DNA of 46,894 nt from Bacteroidales bacterium (GTDB taxonomy: Bacteria > Bacteroidota > Bacteroidia > Bacteroidales > FEN-979), in assembly GCA_023231005.1 (NCBI GenBank), contig JALNWG010000024.1, positions 1 through 46,894 on the forward strand, read 5' to 3'. The notes below the pieces were generated by a model. The model had not been told where the DNA came from. It saw only the letters and a program-made list of their open reading frames with translations, and did no database searches. Numbering within the stretch: the stretch's first letter is position 1; each line of letters opens with the position of its first letter. Below, in pieces: positions 9,143 through 18,332 of the stretch. Made by a program: the position numbers and the translations under genes.

Positions 9143-9160
9143 CACGGCGCTATCCTCTGT

Positions 9161-10588
9161 ATGAAAAAGCTCGACATCTATATTTTGAAGTCCTATCTTG
9201 GGCCATTGGTGATGACTTTTTTCATTGCACTGTTCATCCTCCTGATGCAATTTGTATGGAAGTATATTGATGATCTCGTGGGAAAGGGATTAGAATGGTA
9301 TATCATTGTGAAACTGCTTTTTTATGCCTCTACCACCTTCATTCCGCTTGCCCTGCCTCTGGCCATTTTGCTTTCTTCTTTAATGATGTTCGGAAATCTG
9401 GGCGAACATTACGAATTGGTAACGATCAAGGCGGCAGGGATCAGTTTGAGCCGGGTTATGCGCCCCCTGATCATTGTCTCACTGTCTATCAGCGGCCTGG
9501 CTTTTTACTTTTCCAATGTAGCGTTACCGTATGCCAATCTGAAATTTCTCTCCTTGCTCTATGATGTCCGCGAAAAGAAACTGGCATTCAACCTGAAAGA
9601 AGGCATGTTTTATAATGGAATAGAAGGATTCGTGATCCGGGTAGGGAAAAAAGAAAAGGATGGCAACACCATTCGCGATGTCATGGTATATGATCACACA
9701 AAACATCTGGGCAATATTTCACTCACCACTGCAGAATGGGGAAAAATGGAGCTTTCGCCCGATAAAAGATTCCTGGTTTTCCGGTTGTATAACGGAACAA
9801 ATTATGAAGAGCGGATTGATTTACGGGGAAACGAGAACACCCGGCCTTTTCAAAGAACCAAATTTTCAGAGCAATTTCAAATGTTTGACCTCTCAAACTT
9901 TCAACTGACCCGTACCGACGAGAACCTCTTCAAGAAAAATTATGAGATGCAAAACATTGTTCAGCTTAATCATTCTATCGATTCGTTGAAAAAAGAGCTT
10001 GCGCTGGACCTGAAGAATTTTGATGTAAGTTATATGTCCAGCCTTCCTTATTATTCTCAAATAAAAATATTCAGGAAATCCGATTCGCTTCAAAAATTCA
10101 AACGAGACGTGCTGACCAATTTCCCGGCAAAAGAACGGTACAAAATTCTTGAAACAGCTAAAAATTCTGCCGTTTCGGCTCAGCAAGGTCTGGTTGTAAA
10201 CAGCGATGACCTTTACAATAAAAGCAAACAAATATACAAACACCAGATCGTGTTTCATAAGAAGTTTTCCTTTTCCCTGGCCTGTTTCCTGCTATTTTTC
10301 ATCGGGGCCCCGCTGGGTGCTATTATTCGTAAAGGCGGCTTGGGGATGCCAGCTGTTATTTCCACTCTTTTCTTCATTTTCTACTGGATCATTTCCTTCG
10401 TTGGCGAAAAATATACTGCGGAGGGAGTGGTTCCCCCCTGGGAAGGAATGTGGGTTGCATCGGCTGTTCTATTGCCCATCGGGTTATTCTTAACAGTGAA
10501 AGCAACCAATGATGCATCTTTATTGGATACGGATGCCTGGTTACGAATGATAAACAAACTTTTTCGGAGTCCTGATCAACGGTTATGA
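9161..10588 (+). CDS. lptF: LptF/LptG-family (YjgP/YjgQ) LPS transport permease
   Basis: 475 residues. The ATG at 9161 (MKKLDIYILKSYLGPLVMTF) was chosen over an in-frame TTG that falls in the -7 element. Three N-terminal membrane helices (about residues 12-35, 52-80 and 100-125), a large periplasmic jelly-roll segment and three C-terminal helices (starting KFSFSLACFLLFFIGAPLG) are the usual LptF/LptG layout. With LptB, encoded 27 kb away in this window, the family extracts LPS from the inner membrane for transport to the outer membrane. Whether it is F or G cannot be settled without a phylogeny. The stop overlaps the next ATG (ATGA), so it is translationally coupled to the glycosyltransferase downstream, which fits envelope glycolipid assembly. 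Confidence 0.9.
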   Translation: MKKLDIYILKSYLGPLVMTFFIALFILLMQFVWKYIDDLVGKGLEWYIIVKLLFYASTTFIPLALPLAILLSSLMMFGNLGEHYELVTIKAAGISLSRVMRPLIIVSLSISGLAFYFSNVALPYANLKFLSLLYDVREKKLAFNLKEGMFYNGIEGFVIRVGKKEKDGNTIRDVMVYDHTKHLGNISLTTAEWGKMELSPDKRFLVFRLYNGTNYEERIDLRGNENTRPFQRTKFSEQFQMFDLSNFQLTRTDENLFKKNYEMQNIVQLNHSIDSLKKELALDLKNFDVSYMSSLPYYSQIKIFRKSDSLQKFKRDVLTNFPAKERYKILETAKNSAVSAQQGLVVNSDDLYNKSKQIYKHQIVFHKKFSFSLACFLLFFIGAPLGAIIRKGGLGMPAVISTLFFIFYWIISFVGEKYTAEGVVPPWEGMWVASAVLLPIGLFLTVKATNDASLLDTDAWLRMINKLFRSPDQRL

Positions 10589-11787
10589 AAATCCTGTTTT
10601 TATGTAATAAGTCACCCTGGCCTCCCAAAGAAGGAGGCCCGATGGCTATGAACATGTTGATCGAAGGTCTCGTGGCAACCGGACACGAGGTGAAGGTCCT
10701 TGCCGTTAATTCATTCAAATATACTATTACTCCGGAAGAAATTCCTCCGGAATACCGTGAAAGAACAGGGATTGAACTTCTGGAAGTTGACTTACGGATA
10801 AAACCATTTGCCGCTTTCTTCAACCTGTTCACCCGAAAATCTTATCATGTTCAACGGTTCATTTCAAAAATGTTCCGGAAACGATTAACTTCCATCCTTC
10901 AGGAGTCGCAATTTGATGTTGTACAATTGGAGACCCTGTTCATGTGCCCATATATTAAAACCATCCGCCGGCATTCAAAGGCAAAAATTATTTTACGGGC
11001 TCATAACATCGAACACCGCATCTGGGAAAGGGTAGCTGAAGAGACAAAAAATCCGATTCGAAAATGGTATATCTCCCATCTCGCCCATACACTAAAACGA
11101 TATGAAAAAAAGATCATCCGGGAAATCGATGGAATCATTGCCATTACTCCAACCGATGCAGAATATTTCGGAAGATCTATCCAAAACCAAGGCAAAATCA
11201 TCGATATTCCCTTTGGTATTGATCCGAATCAGTATCCGGTCGACTTTAAAGAGGTAGAATTTCCTTCCCTTTTTACTTTGGGTTCGATGAACTGGATTCC
11301 AAACCAGGAGGGAATCCGGTGGTTTCTGGCCAATGTATGGCTGGATATCCACAATCAATTTCCAACCCTGAAATATTATCTTGCCGGCCGGGAGATGCCT
11401 TCATGGATGCGTTCCCTCAACCTGCCCAATGTGATTGTGTTGGGAGAAGTGGAAGATGCCCGGATCTTTATCTCTTCCAAGGCCATCATGATCGTTCCGC
11501 TGTTCTCCGGAAGCGGAATCAGAATAAAAATCATTGAAGGGATGGCGATGGGTAAAACCATTATCTCTACCAGCCTGGGGGCTGAAGGAATAGACTGTTC
11601 CGACCGGGCAAACATCTTAATTGCCAACCTCCCATGTGAATTTTTTGAGATGATCTCTGTTTCGGTAACGGATCGTTCACTTTGTGAACGAATCGGAATA
11701 CAGGCCAGAAAACTGGTGGAAGAAAAGTATCAGACAAAAAAACTGATACAAAAACTTATTGGTTTTTATCAATACTCCTTGCCGTAA
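10585..11787 (+). CDS. GT4-type glycosyltransferase
   Basis: 400 residues. The N-terminal Rossmann-like domain begins MKILFLCNKSPWPPKEGGP, with the glycine-rich acceptor-side loop typical of GT-B enzymes. The C-terminal domain has LTLGSMNW-type core strands and a nucleotide-sugar site, IVPLFSGSGIRIKIIEGMAM, matching the E-x7-E region of GT4 (sugar donor bound by the conserved glutamate). There is no signal peptide; action on the cytoplasmic face of the inner membrane is expected. It overlaps lptF by 4 bp and precedes a second glycosyltransferase. It probably adds a sugar to a lipid-linked or surface glycan; donor and acceptor are unknown. Confidence 0.85.
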   Translation: MKILFLCNKSPWPPKEGGPMAMNMLIEGLVATGHEVKVLAVNSFKYTITPEEIPPEYRERTGIELLEVDLRIKPFAAFFNLFTRKSYHVQRFISKMFRKRLTSILQESQFDVVQLETLFMCPYIKTIRRHSKAKIILRAHNIEHRIWERVAEETKNPIRKWYISHLAHTLKRYEKKIIREIDGIIAITPTDAEYFGRSIQNQGKIIDIPFGIDPNQYPVDFKEVEFPSLFTLGSMNWIPNQEGIRWFLANVWLDIHNQFPTLKYYLAGREMPSWMRSLNLPNVIVLGEVEDARIFISSKAIMIVPLFSGSGIRIKIIEGMAMGKTIISTSLGAEGIDCSDRANILIANLPCEFFEMISVSVTDRSLCERIGIQARKLVEEKYQTKKLIQKLIGFYQYSLP

Positions 11788-11807
11788 CTCAGTTTTTTAT
11801 ATTTTTG
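11779..11807 (+). promoter_or_regulatory. Promoter for the second glycosyltransferase
   Basis: -33 TTG (11779-11781) and -7 TATTTTTG (11800-11807) are separated by 18 bp. The -33 lies in the end of the preceding gene. The -7 is 19 bp before the ATG. Confidence 0.55.
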
Positions 11808-11826
11808 CTGAATTCAAGCCAATTTC

Positions 11827-12990
11827 ATGCGATTGTTTTTTCTTTTACCAAGGGTCCCTTATCCTACCGAAAAAGGTGATAAACTGAGAGCATTTCATCA
11901 GATCAAACAGCTCTCAAAGCACCACGAGATCATTCTTTGTGCCTTTAGCGAAGGAGTATTGCATGAAGACACCTTACGGGTTTTAAAAAAATATGTGAGG
12001 GCTGTCCATATTTTACCGCTTTCAAAAATCACCATTGTTCTCAATTTAATAAAAGCATTGTTTTCGGGGAGACCATTACAGGTTGGTTATTATTATAATG
12101 CCTCTTCGGCACAACAGATAAAGAAACTGATTGATGAATATAAACCGGATCATCTTTTCTGTCAACTGATCCGGGTTGCTGAATATGTAAAGGATATTCC
12201 CATTCCGAAAACCCTCGATTATCAAGATGTTTTCTCCAAAGGGATTGAGCGCAGACTTTCTACTGCCCCATTCTATTTGAAACCTTTTTTAAAAATCGAA
12301 TTGAATCGTTTGCTTAGGTATGAGCATGATGCCTTTGAGGCTTTTGATCACAAAATCATCATTGCTGCTCCCGACCGGGACCTTATCCCTCATCCCGACC
12401 GGAATAAAATAGTTATCGTGGCCAATGGTGTGGATACGGAATTTTTCACTCCTAAGGAGCGGGAAAAGAAATACGATCTGGTTTTTACCGGAAATATGGG
12501 ATACCCGCCCAACATAAATGCTGCCGAATACCTGGTTCATCAAATACTTCCCAGGGTATTGGCACAGCAACCGGATGTCCGTTTACTAATTGCCGGTGCC
12601 AGCCCCAACCTCAGTGTAAAGTCGTTGAAATCAGCGCAAGTAGAAATCAGCGGATGGGTTCCCGATATGCGGGAATGTTATGCCCAGGCTCGCATTTTTA
12701 TTGCGCCCATGCAATTGGGAACCGGTTTGCAAAACAAACTCCTCGAAGCCATGGCCATGCAGATACCCTGTATTACTTCGCCGTTGGCTTTTCAGGCACT
12801 GAATGCCCGTGAAGGTGCTGACATCCTGGTTGCCCGGTCACCGGAAGAATATGCCCAACAAATTTTAATGCTGCTTCGTGACCCGTTAAAAGCACAACAA
12901 TTGGCTAAAAGCGGATATGATTTTGTATACCAGCATTTTAATTGGGAAACTGAAACCGCAAAAATTGAAAAATTAATGAGCCATGAATAG
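11827..12990 (+). CDS. GT4-type glycosyltransferase, sugar-transferase (TIGR03087-like)
   Basis: 387 residues opening MRLFFLLPRVPYPTEKGDKLR, the signature of a GT4 subgroup related to the sugar transferases found with exosortase and exopolysaccharide loci. The donor domain contains LVFTGNMGYPPNINAAEYL and IAPMQLGTGLQNKLLEAMAM, where the glutamate (E of LLEAMAM) binds the nucleotide sugar. It is soluble, with no signal peptide. The gene follows another GT4 gene by 39 bp but has its own promoter-like signals in the gap. A role in surface polysaccharide or glycoprotein glycan synthesis is likely. There is no exosortase in the window, so a link to that system is not supported. Confidence 0.83.
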   Translation: MRLFFLLPRVPYPTEKGDKLRAFHQIKQLSKHHEIILCAFSEGVLHEDTLRVLKKYVRAVHILPLSKITIVLNLIKALFSGRPLQVGYYYNASSAQQIKKLIDEYKPDHLFCQLIRVAEYVKDIPIPKTLDYQDVFSKGIERRLSTAPFYLKPFLKIELNRLLRYEHDAFEAFDHKIIIAAPDRDLIPHPDRNKIVIVANGVDTEFFTPKEREKKYDLVFTGNMGYPPNINAAEYLVHQILPRVLAQQPDVRLLIAGASPNLSVKSLKSAQVEISGWVPDMRECYAQARIFIAPMQLGTGLQNKLLEAMAMQIPCITSPLAFQALNAREGADILVARSPEEYAQQILMLLRDPLKAQQLAKSGYDFVYQHFNWETETAKIEKLMSHE

Positions 12991-13000
12991 CCATTCCGCT

Positions 13001-13023
13001 ATTTCACCATTTCACCATTTCAC
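13001..13023. repeat. 8-bp tandem repeat, about three units
   Basis: ATTTCACC occurs twice perfectly (13001-13016), followed by ATTTCAC (13017-13023), in the spacer just before ettA. It replaces any recognisable promoter there. Confidence 0.8.
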
Positions 13024-13033
13024 TTTATAACCC

Positions 13034-14710
13034 ATGTCTGACGATAAAAAAATAATTTTTAGCATGGTGGGAGTTACCAAAACCTTTCCCCCACACAAAC
13101 AAGTCCTGAAAGATATCTATCTCTCCTTTTTTTATGGCGCTAAAATAGGGATCATCGGTTTGAATGGTTCAGGAAAATCTACGCTGATGAAAATCATCGC
13201 CGGAGTAGAGAAAACTTTTTTGGGACAGGTGGTATTTTCACCAGGATATATCGTCGGTTATCTTGAGCAAGATCCGCAGCTTGACGATTCGAAAACTGTC
13301 CGCCAGGTTGTAGAAGAGGGCGCTCAGGAAGTGGTTTCCTTACTCAAGGAATATGAGGCAGTAAACAATAAATTCAGCGATCCGCTTACTGATGACGAGA
13401 TGGATAAACTCATCAAACGGCAGGGAGAATTGACAGAGTTACTGGATCAGCATTGCGCATGGGACCTTGACAGTCGCCTGGAACGCGCAATGGATGCCCT
13501 CCGTTGTCCGGATCCCGAAGCTCCCGTAAAAAACCTTTCAGGCGGTGAGCGCAGACGTGTTGCGCTTTGCAGGTTATTGTTGCAGGAGCCGGATATTTTG
13601 TTGCTCGATGAACCAACCAACCATCTTGATGCCGAATCGGTACAATGGCTTGAGCAGCATCTGCAACAGTATAAAGGTACCGTGATTGCCATCACCCACG
13701 ATCGTTATTTTTTGGATAATGTTGCCGGGTGGATTCTTGAACTCGACCGCGGGGAGGGCATTCCGTGGCAGGGAAATTACAGTTCCTGGCTTGAACAAAA
13801 ATCGAACCGACTGGCCATGGAGGAAAAAACCGAAAGCAAAAAAAGAAAAACGCTGGAACGGGAACTCGATTGGGTCCGTATGTCACCTAAAGCACGTCAG
13901 GCAAAAGGGAAAGCCCGGTTGAATGCGTATGAAAAAATGATGAGCGAAGATGTCAAAGAAAAGGAAGAACGGCTGGAATTATATATCCCTAACGGTCCCC
14001 GTTTAGGCAATCAGGTCATCGAAGCTAAAGGGGTAGCGAAATCCTTTGACGACAAGTTGCTTTTCGAAGGACTGGATTTTTCCTTACCACCGGCCGGGAT
14101 CGTCGGAATTATCGGGCCCAATGGCGCAGGTAAAACGACCTTGTTCCGAATGATCATGGGAGTAGAAAAAGCGGATACCGGTTCTTTTGCTATCGGAGAA
14201 ACAGTGAAACTCGGATATGTCGACCAAACTCATACTGCCATCAATCCCGAAAAAACCGTATTTCAGGTAATTTCCGGCGGTGCAGAAAACATACAGATCG
14301 GCGGACGTACCATGAGCGCAAGAGCGTATGTGGCAAAATTCAATTTCAGCGGAGCTGATCAGGAGAAAAAATGCGGTACACTGTCGGGCGGAGAACGAAA
14401 CCGGCTGCATCTGGCTCTTACTCTGAAAGAAGAAGCCAACGTCCTCCTGCTTGATGAACCCACCAACGATATTGATGTAAATACCCTTCGTGCTCTGGAA
14501 GAGGGATTGGAAAGTTTTGCCGGCTGTGCCGTGATCATATCCCATGACCGGTGGTTCCTCGATCGGGTAGCTACTCACATCCTTGCTTTCGAAGGAGACT
14601 CTCAAATCTATTTCTTTGAAGGCTCCTATTCAGATTATGAGGAAAACAAGAAAAAACGACTGGGAGATGAGGGCCCACACCGGATAAAATACAAAAAACT
14701 CAAGGGATAA
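13034..14710 (+). CDS. ettA: ABC-F energy-dependent translational throttle protein
   Basis: 558 residues with two ABC ATPase domains and no membrane segment, the normal EttA size. Domain 1 (about residues 1-265) has Walker A GLNGSGKST, signature LSGGERRR and Walker B LLLDEPTNHLD. Domain 2 (about 330-540) has GPNGAGKTT, LSGGERNR and LLLDEPTNDID. The linker between them (P-site tRNA interaction motif) is rich in Lys, Arg and Glu, with KRKTLERELDWVRMSPKARQ. ABC-F proteins of this type bind the ribosomal E site and gate early elongation according to energy state. It lies 43 bp after the glycosyltransferase and 35 bp before the TPR protein and may be co-transcribed with them. Confidence 0.93.
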   Translation: MSDDKKIIFSMVGVTKTFPPHKQVLKDIYLSFFYGAKIGIIGLNGSGKSTLMKIIAGVEKTFLGQVVFSPGYIVGYLEQDPQLDDSKTVRQVVEEGAQEVVSLLKEYEAVNNKFSDPLTDDEMDKLIKRQGELTELLDQHCAWDLDSRLERAMDALRCPDPEAPVKNLSGGERRRVALCRLLLQEPDILLLDEPTNHLDAESVQWLEQHLQQYKGTVIAITHDRYFLDNVAGWILELDRGEGIPWQGNYSSWLEQKSNRLAMEEKTESKKRKTLERELDWVRMSPKARQAKGKARLNAYEKMMSEDVKEKEERLELYIPNGPRLGNQVIEAKGVAKSFDDKLLFEGLDFSLPPAGIVGIIGPNGAGKTTLFRMIMGVEKADTGSFAIGETVKLGYVDQTHTAINPEKTVFQVISGGAENIQIGGRTMSARAYVAKFNFSGADQEKKCGTLSGGERNRLHLALTLKEEANVLLLDEPTNDIDVNTLRALEEGLESFAGCAVIISHDRWFLDRVATHILAFEGDSQIYFFEGSYSDYEENKKKRLGDEGPHRIKYKKLKG

Positions 14711-14745
14711 AAATAGTGAAATGGGAAATCGATGAATTGGAGAAA

Positions 14746-16761
14746 ATGGGAAAAAAGGAAGTATCAAAAAAGAAAAAAACACAGAGCAAAAAAATTGTCG
14801 GAGACATCCTTTACCGGTTTCCGATTGCATACATAGTCCTTTTCATCCTCATTTTTATCGTTTATGGACATACTTTATGGTTCCAACTCGGGAAACTTGA
14901 CGAAACAAACATTATTCTTGATAACCTTGGACTTCTCAGCGATTTCAAAAATCTGAAAGAAGTCTTTCTGACCAACCCATTTTTCAATAAAGGCGGAGAT
15001 TTCTACCGCCCTTTGCAGAATATTTCTTTCATGATTGATGCCCACCTTAGCGGTCAAAATGGTTGGGCCTATTACCTCTCTAACCTCCTCATCCATTTCG
15101 TTACCTGTTCGCTGATCTATTATCTTCTTACCCTGTTCGGAAAGAACCGGAAAATTGCTTTGCTTCTCACGGTTATCTTTGCCTTGCATCCCTTATTTGT
15201 ACAAACCGTCGCATGGGCTCCTTCCCGCGGAGATTTGTTACTTACCATGTTCGGAATCGCATCCTTTATTTTCTTTATCCGTTACATCCGGGATAAAAAT
15301 TACTATTTTCTTCTTTTTACCATCCTCGCCTTTGCTATGGCACTTATCTCAAAAGAAACCGCTGTCATTATTCCGGTAATTTGTCTCCTGTATTATTTAT
15401 TCATCGAAAAAGAAAAAAACATTTCGATTACCGGATTGGTGATACCGGCTGTTTCCTGCATTTTTTTGTTTTTACTTTTCATGTACCTCCGAAATGGAAT
15501 CGTTGGAATCGTTGTTGAGAAGGGACAATTCGGGTTATTGCCGTTCCTGGTACATTTGAGAACGATTCCCGAGTTCATTTCAAAGTTTTTTCTCCCTTTG
15601 AACTTAGGTCCAATGCCAGCATTCAGTATGCCTTTAACCATTTTTGGCACACTCCTGTTTGCCCTGCTGATCGGTATTTCAGTCCGCTATTGGTCAGGAT
15701 CAGGGAGAATGTTTCTTTTCGGATTGATTTGGTTTCTTCTTTTTGTCATCCCCGCCATCATGTATATCAATAAATTTGGCGCGGCTTCCTATGATTATAT
15801 GGAACACCGGGCTTACCTCCCACTCGTCGGGATCCTGATATTCATTTACCTGTTCCTCACCACCACACCAAAAATAAAAGAGAACAAAACGATCCCAGTG
15901 ATCCTTCTTTTACTTGTTCCGGTTTTTGGCGTTTATACGCATATCTATAGCAGAAATTATCGGACTCCGATGTCCTATTATAATCTTGCGGTAAGTAACA
16001 ACCCGGCTTCTGCCATAGCCTATATCAACCGGGGCACCACGAGGATGAATTTTAACAAAGACTACCGTGGTGCAATAGCTGATTACAACCAATCCATTAA
16101 CATGTTACCGGATTATGCAGCAGCCTATAATAACAGAGGCAATTGCAAAGAACAGTTGCATGATACCGCAGGAGCAATGGCTGACTATGAAAAAGCATCG
16201 CGTGTAAAACCCGATTGGTTCGCGCCCCATGTGAACCTTGCCTCATTGAAACGAAATCTGGGAATGTTCAAAGAAGCGATCCTCGAATACGACACCGTGT
16301 TGGCCTATTCCCCATCATTTTATCAGGCATACAATGAACGAGGCTATTTAAAAAGGGAAATAAGAGATTACCAGGGAGCGCTTGAAGATCTGAACCAGGC
16401 CATCATTCTGCATGAAAACTACCCGGAAGCATTCTTCAACCGGGGTGTGCTTGCAATAACACTACAGAATCACCAGGCGGCAATCCAGGATTTTACCAAG
16501 GCCATTCAATTGAATAATAAATACCTGGAAGCATTCGTCAACAGAGGGACGGTAAAATTTCAATTACAGGATTATTCAGGGGCTATGGAGGATTTCAACC
16601 GGGCACTGGCTATTGACAATCAATATGCCGAAGCTTATCTTGACCGGGGAATGGTGCGTTTTATGACCCAGGATCTCAAAGGAGCCTGTGGAGATTGGGA
16701 AACCGCTAAAAAACTCGGCCTTACCGATGCTGAAAATCTATTGCAGCAATATTGTAAATAG
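14746..16761 (+). CDS. Polytopic membrane protein with C-terminal TPR repeats (TMTC-like architecture)
   Basis: 671 residues from the ATG at 14746; a GTG ten codons upstream would add a short charged tail. A lysine-rich N-terminus is followed by about 10-11 membrane helices (residues ~20-410). WAPSRGDLLLTMFG and SKETAVIIP in loops resemble the GT-C (Dol-P-Man mannosyltransferase/TMTC) layout, in which the first luminal loop carries acidic residues (KLDETNIILDNLG). The last ~260 residues hold seven 34-residue TPR units (for example AIADYNQSINMLPDYAAAYNNRG). Eukaryotic TMTC proteins with this order are O-mannosyltransferases. A similar glycosyl-transfer role here is inference, but the two glycosyltransferases upstream fit it. 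Confidence 0.75.
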   Translation: MGKKEVSKKKKTQSKKIVGDILYRFPIAYIVLFILIFIVYGHTLWFQLGKLDETNIILDNLGLLSDFKNLKEVFLTNPFFNKGGDFYRPLQNISFMIDAHLSGQNGWAYYLSNLLIHFVTCSLIYYLLTLFGKNRKIALLLTVIFALHPLFVQTVAWAPSRGDLLLTMFGIASFIFFIRYIRDKNYYFLLFTILAFAMALISKETAVIIPVICLLYYLFIEKEKNISITGLVIPAVSCIFLFLLFMYLRNGIVGIVVEKGQFGLLPFLVHLRTIPEFISKFFLPLNLGPMPAFSMPLTIFGTLLFALLIGISVRYWSGSGRMFLFGLIWFLLFVIPAIMYINKFGAASYDYMEHRAYLPLVGILIFIYLFLTTTPKIKENKTIPVILLLLVPVFGVYTHIYSRNYRTPMSYYNLAVSNNPASAIAYINRGTTRMNFNKDYRGAIADYNQSINMLPDYAAAYNNRGNCKEQLHDTAGAMADYEKASRVKPDWFAPHVNLASLKRNLGMFKEAILEYDTVLAYSPSFYQAYNERGYLKREIRDYQGALEDLNQAIILHENYPEAFFNRGVLAITLQNHQAAIQDFTKAIQLNNKYLEAFVNRGTVKFQLQDYSGAMEDFNRALAIDNQYAEAYLDRGMVRFMTQDLKGACGDWETAKKLGLTDAENLLQQYCK

Positions 16762-16798
16762 TAAGTAACATCACGTTCCTGAACAGCGAATTATCTTT

Positions 16799-16806
16799 TA
16801 TCTTTG
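16799..16806 (+). promoter_or_regulatory. Promoter -7 element of hisS
   Basis: TATCTTTG followed by TAC, 15 bp before the ATG at 16822, so the leader is very short. The embedded TTG is in frame and is a false upstream start. Confidence 0.55.
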
Positions 16807-16821
16807 TACAAAATTTTACTG

Positions 16822-18177
16822 ATGTCCCTTCAAAAACCATCCATTCCTAAAGGCACTCGTGATTTTTCCCCTTCTCAGATGGTGCGGCGGAATTATATCT
16901 TCGATACCATCCGGAATGTTTTTCAACTATTTGGTTATCAACCCATCGAAACTCCTGCCATGGAAAATCTTTCCACCTTGATGGGAAAATATGGAGAAGA
17001 GGGAGATAAACTGCTATTCAAAATTCTCAATTCCGGTAATTTCATGGATGGGTATCATGATCAAACAGATAACATCCACACTTTGACCAAGCACATCTCA
17101 GAGAAAGGTCTCAGGTATGATCTTACAGTTCCTTTTGCCCGGTTCGTGGTACAACATCAAAATGAGCTCACTTTCCCTTTTAAACGATATCAGATCCAAC
17201 CGGTTTGGCGTGCCGACCGTCCCCAGAAAGGCCGTTATCGCGAATTTTTTCAATGTGATGTTGATGTGATCGGGAGCCATTCCTTGTTAAATGAAGTTGA
17301 GCTTGTTCAGATCATTGATGCGGTTTTTTCCAAGCTTAGAATCCGGGTATTGATCCGGATCAACAACCGGAAAATATTAGCCGGAATAGCAGAAGCTATT
17401 GGTGTTCCGGAAAAGCTGACAGACCTCACTGTTGCCCTGGATAAACTTGAAAAAGTGGGCGCAGAAAAAGTGAAAGAGGAGATGATTGAAAGAGGTATTT
17501 CATCCGATTCGGTGGAAAAATTAGCTCCCCTGCTCGATCTGGAAGGGAAAATGGAAACCAAATTCGATTTTCTTACCCAATTTTTTGCTGATACAGAAAT
17601 TGGCAGGTTGGGGCTGAAAGAAATCGAAATTTTGATTGACTATTTGAAAGCGCTTGATCTGAAAAACAAATTTGAATTTGACATCAAGCTAGCCCGTGGC
17701 CTCAATTATTATACCGGGACCATTATCGAAGTGAAGGCCCTTGACGTTACAATGGGCAGTATTTGCGGCGGCGGACGATATGATGATCTGACCGGGATTT
17801 TTGGGTTGTCGGAAATGTCGGGAGTGGGAATCTCTTTTGGGGCCGACCGGATTTATGATGTCATGCTTGAGTTGAATATATTTCCTTCCGAAATCGGAGC
17901 TGCTACCAAAGTTCTTTTCATTAACTTTGGCGGAGAAGAAGAAAGATTCTGTTTAAAACTTACTTCTGAGATCCGTTCTTCCGGTATTTCTGTTGAGTTG
18001 TTTCCCAACCCGGCAAAGGTCAAAAAACAAATGGAATATGCCCACCGAAATAATATTCCTTATGTTGTATTGGCAGGTCAGGATGAGATGCAAAGCGGTG
18101 AAATATCCGTGAAGGAAATGTCAACCGGCAATCAAACCAAGATGCGGGTTGATGAACTAAAGAAGTTGCTATCATGA
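16822..18177 (+). CDS. hisS: Histidyl-tRNA synthetase
   Basis: 451 residues, a normal class II HisRS. The start MSLQKPSIPKGTRDFSP is the family's typical N-terminus. Motif 2 (QIQPVWRADRPQKGRYREFF), the HisA motif LARGLNYYTGTIIEV and motif 3 (GVGISFGADRIYD) are intact. GGGRYDDL precedes motif 3. The last ~95 residues form the anticodon-binding domain. It charges tRNA-His in the cytoplasm. It shows the longer insertion domain between motifs 2 and 3 seen in the Bacteroidota branch. Its stop overlaps the ATG of a possible 25-codon ORF. Confidence 0.97.
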   Translation: MSLQKPSIPKGTRDFSPSQMVRRNYIFDTIRNVFQLFGYQPIETPAMENLSTLMGKYGEEGDKLLFKILNSGNFMDGYHDQTDNIHTLTKHISEKGLRYDLTVPFARFVVQHQNELTFPFKRYQIQPVWRADRPQKGRYREFFQCDVDVIGSHSLLNEVELVQIIDAVFSKLRIRVLIRINNRKILAGIAEAIGVPEKLTDLTVALDKLEKVGAEKVKEEMIERGISSDSVEKLAPLLDLEGKMETKFDFLTQFFADTEIGRLGLKEIEILIDYLKALDLKNKFEFDIKLARGLNYYTGTIIEVKALDVTMGSICGGGRYDDLTGIFGLSEMSGVGISFGADRIYDVMLELNIFPSEIGAATKVLFINFGGEEERFCLKLTSEIRSSGISVELFPNPAKVKKQMEYAHRNNIPYVVLAGQDEMQSGEISVKEMSTGNQTKMRVDELKKLLS

Positions 18178-18251
18178 CCAAGAAAAAGATCAAACGAACC
18201 TGGGCCACTGCTATCTTAAGTGCCCGTAGCATGATTATCGGAGCAGAATAA
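18174..18251 (+). CDS. Possible micro-protein (25 aa) overlapping the hisS stop
   Basis: ATGA overlap with the hisS stop codon; the translation is MTKKKIKRTWATAILSARSM followed by IIGAE. It is basic, with a short hydrophobic tail. The overlap would allow coupled translation, but nothing else supports expression and I recognise no family. It could be chance or the remnant of a longer gene. Confidence 0.25.
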   Translation: MTKKKIKRTWATAILSARSMIIGAE

Positions 18252-18332
18252 GTTCCTCCTCCTGTGGGGAGGTTGCAAAGGGGCTATTAAATAGCAAAAA
18301 CTCAATCAATCATTAATTCAATAATTCAAATC

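Noticed and set aside
9140..9160. TTG start for lptF
   Set aside because: The codon is part of the -7 element; the ATG at 9161 gives the expected LptF N-terminus.
10389..10832. 147-codon minus-strand ORF across the lptF/glycosyltransferase junction
   Set aside because: Antisense to two well-supported genes, without family resemblance; a shadow frame.
14084..14605. 173-codon minus-strand ORF inside ettA
   Set aside because: Antisense to the second ABC domain and dictated by its conserved codons.
16804..16821. TTG-started N-terminal extension of hisS
   Set aside because: It begins inside the TATCTTTG promoter element, and MSLQKPSIPKGTRDF is the family's usual start.
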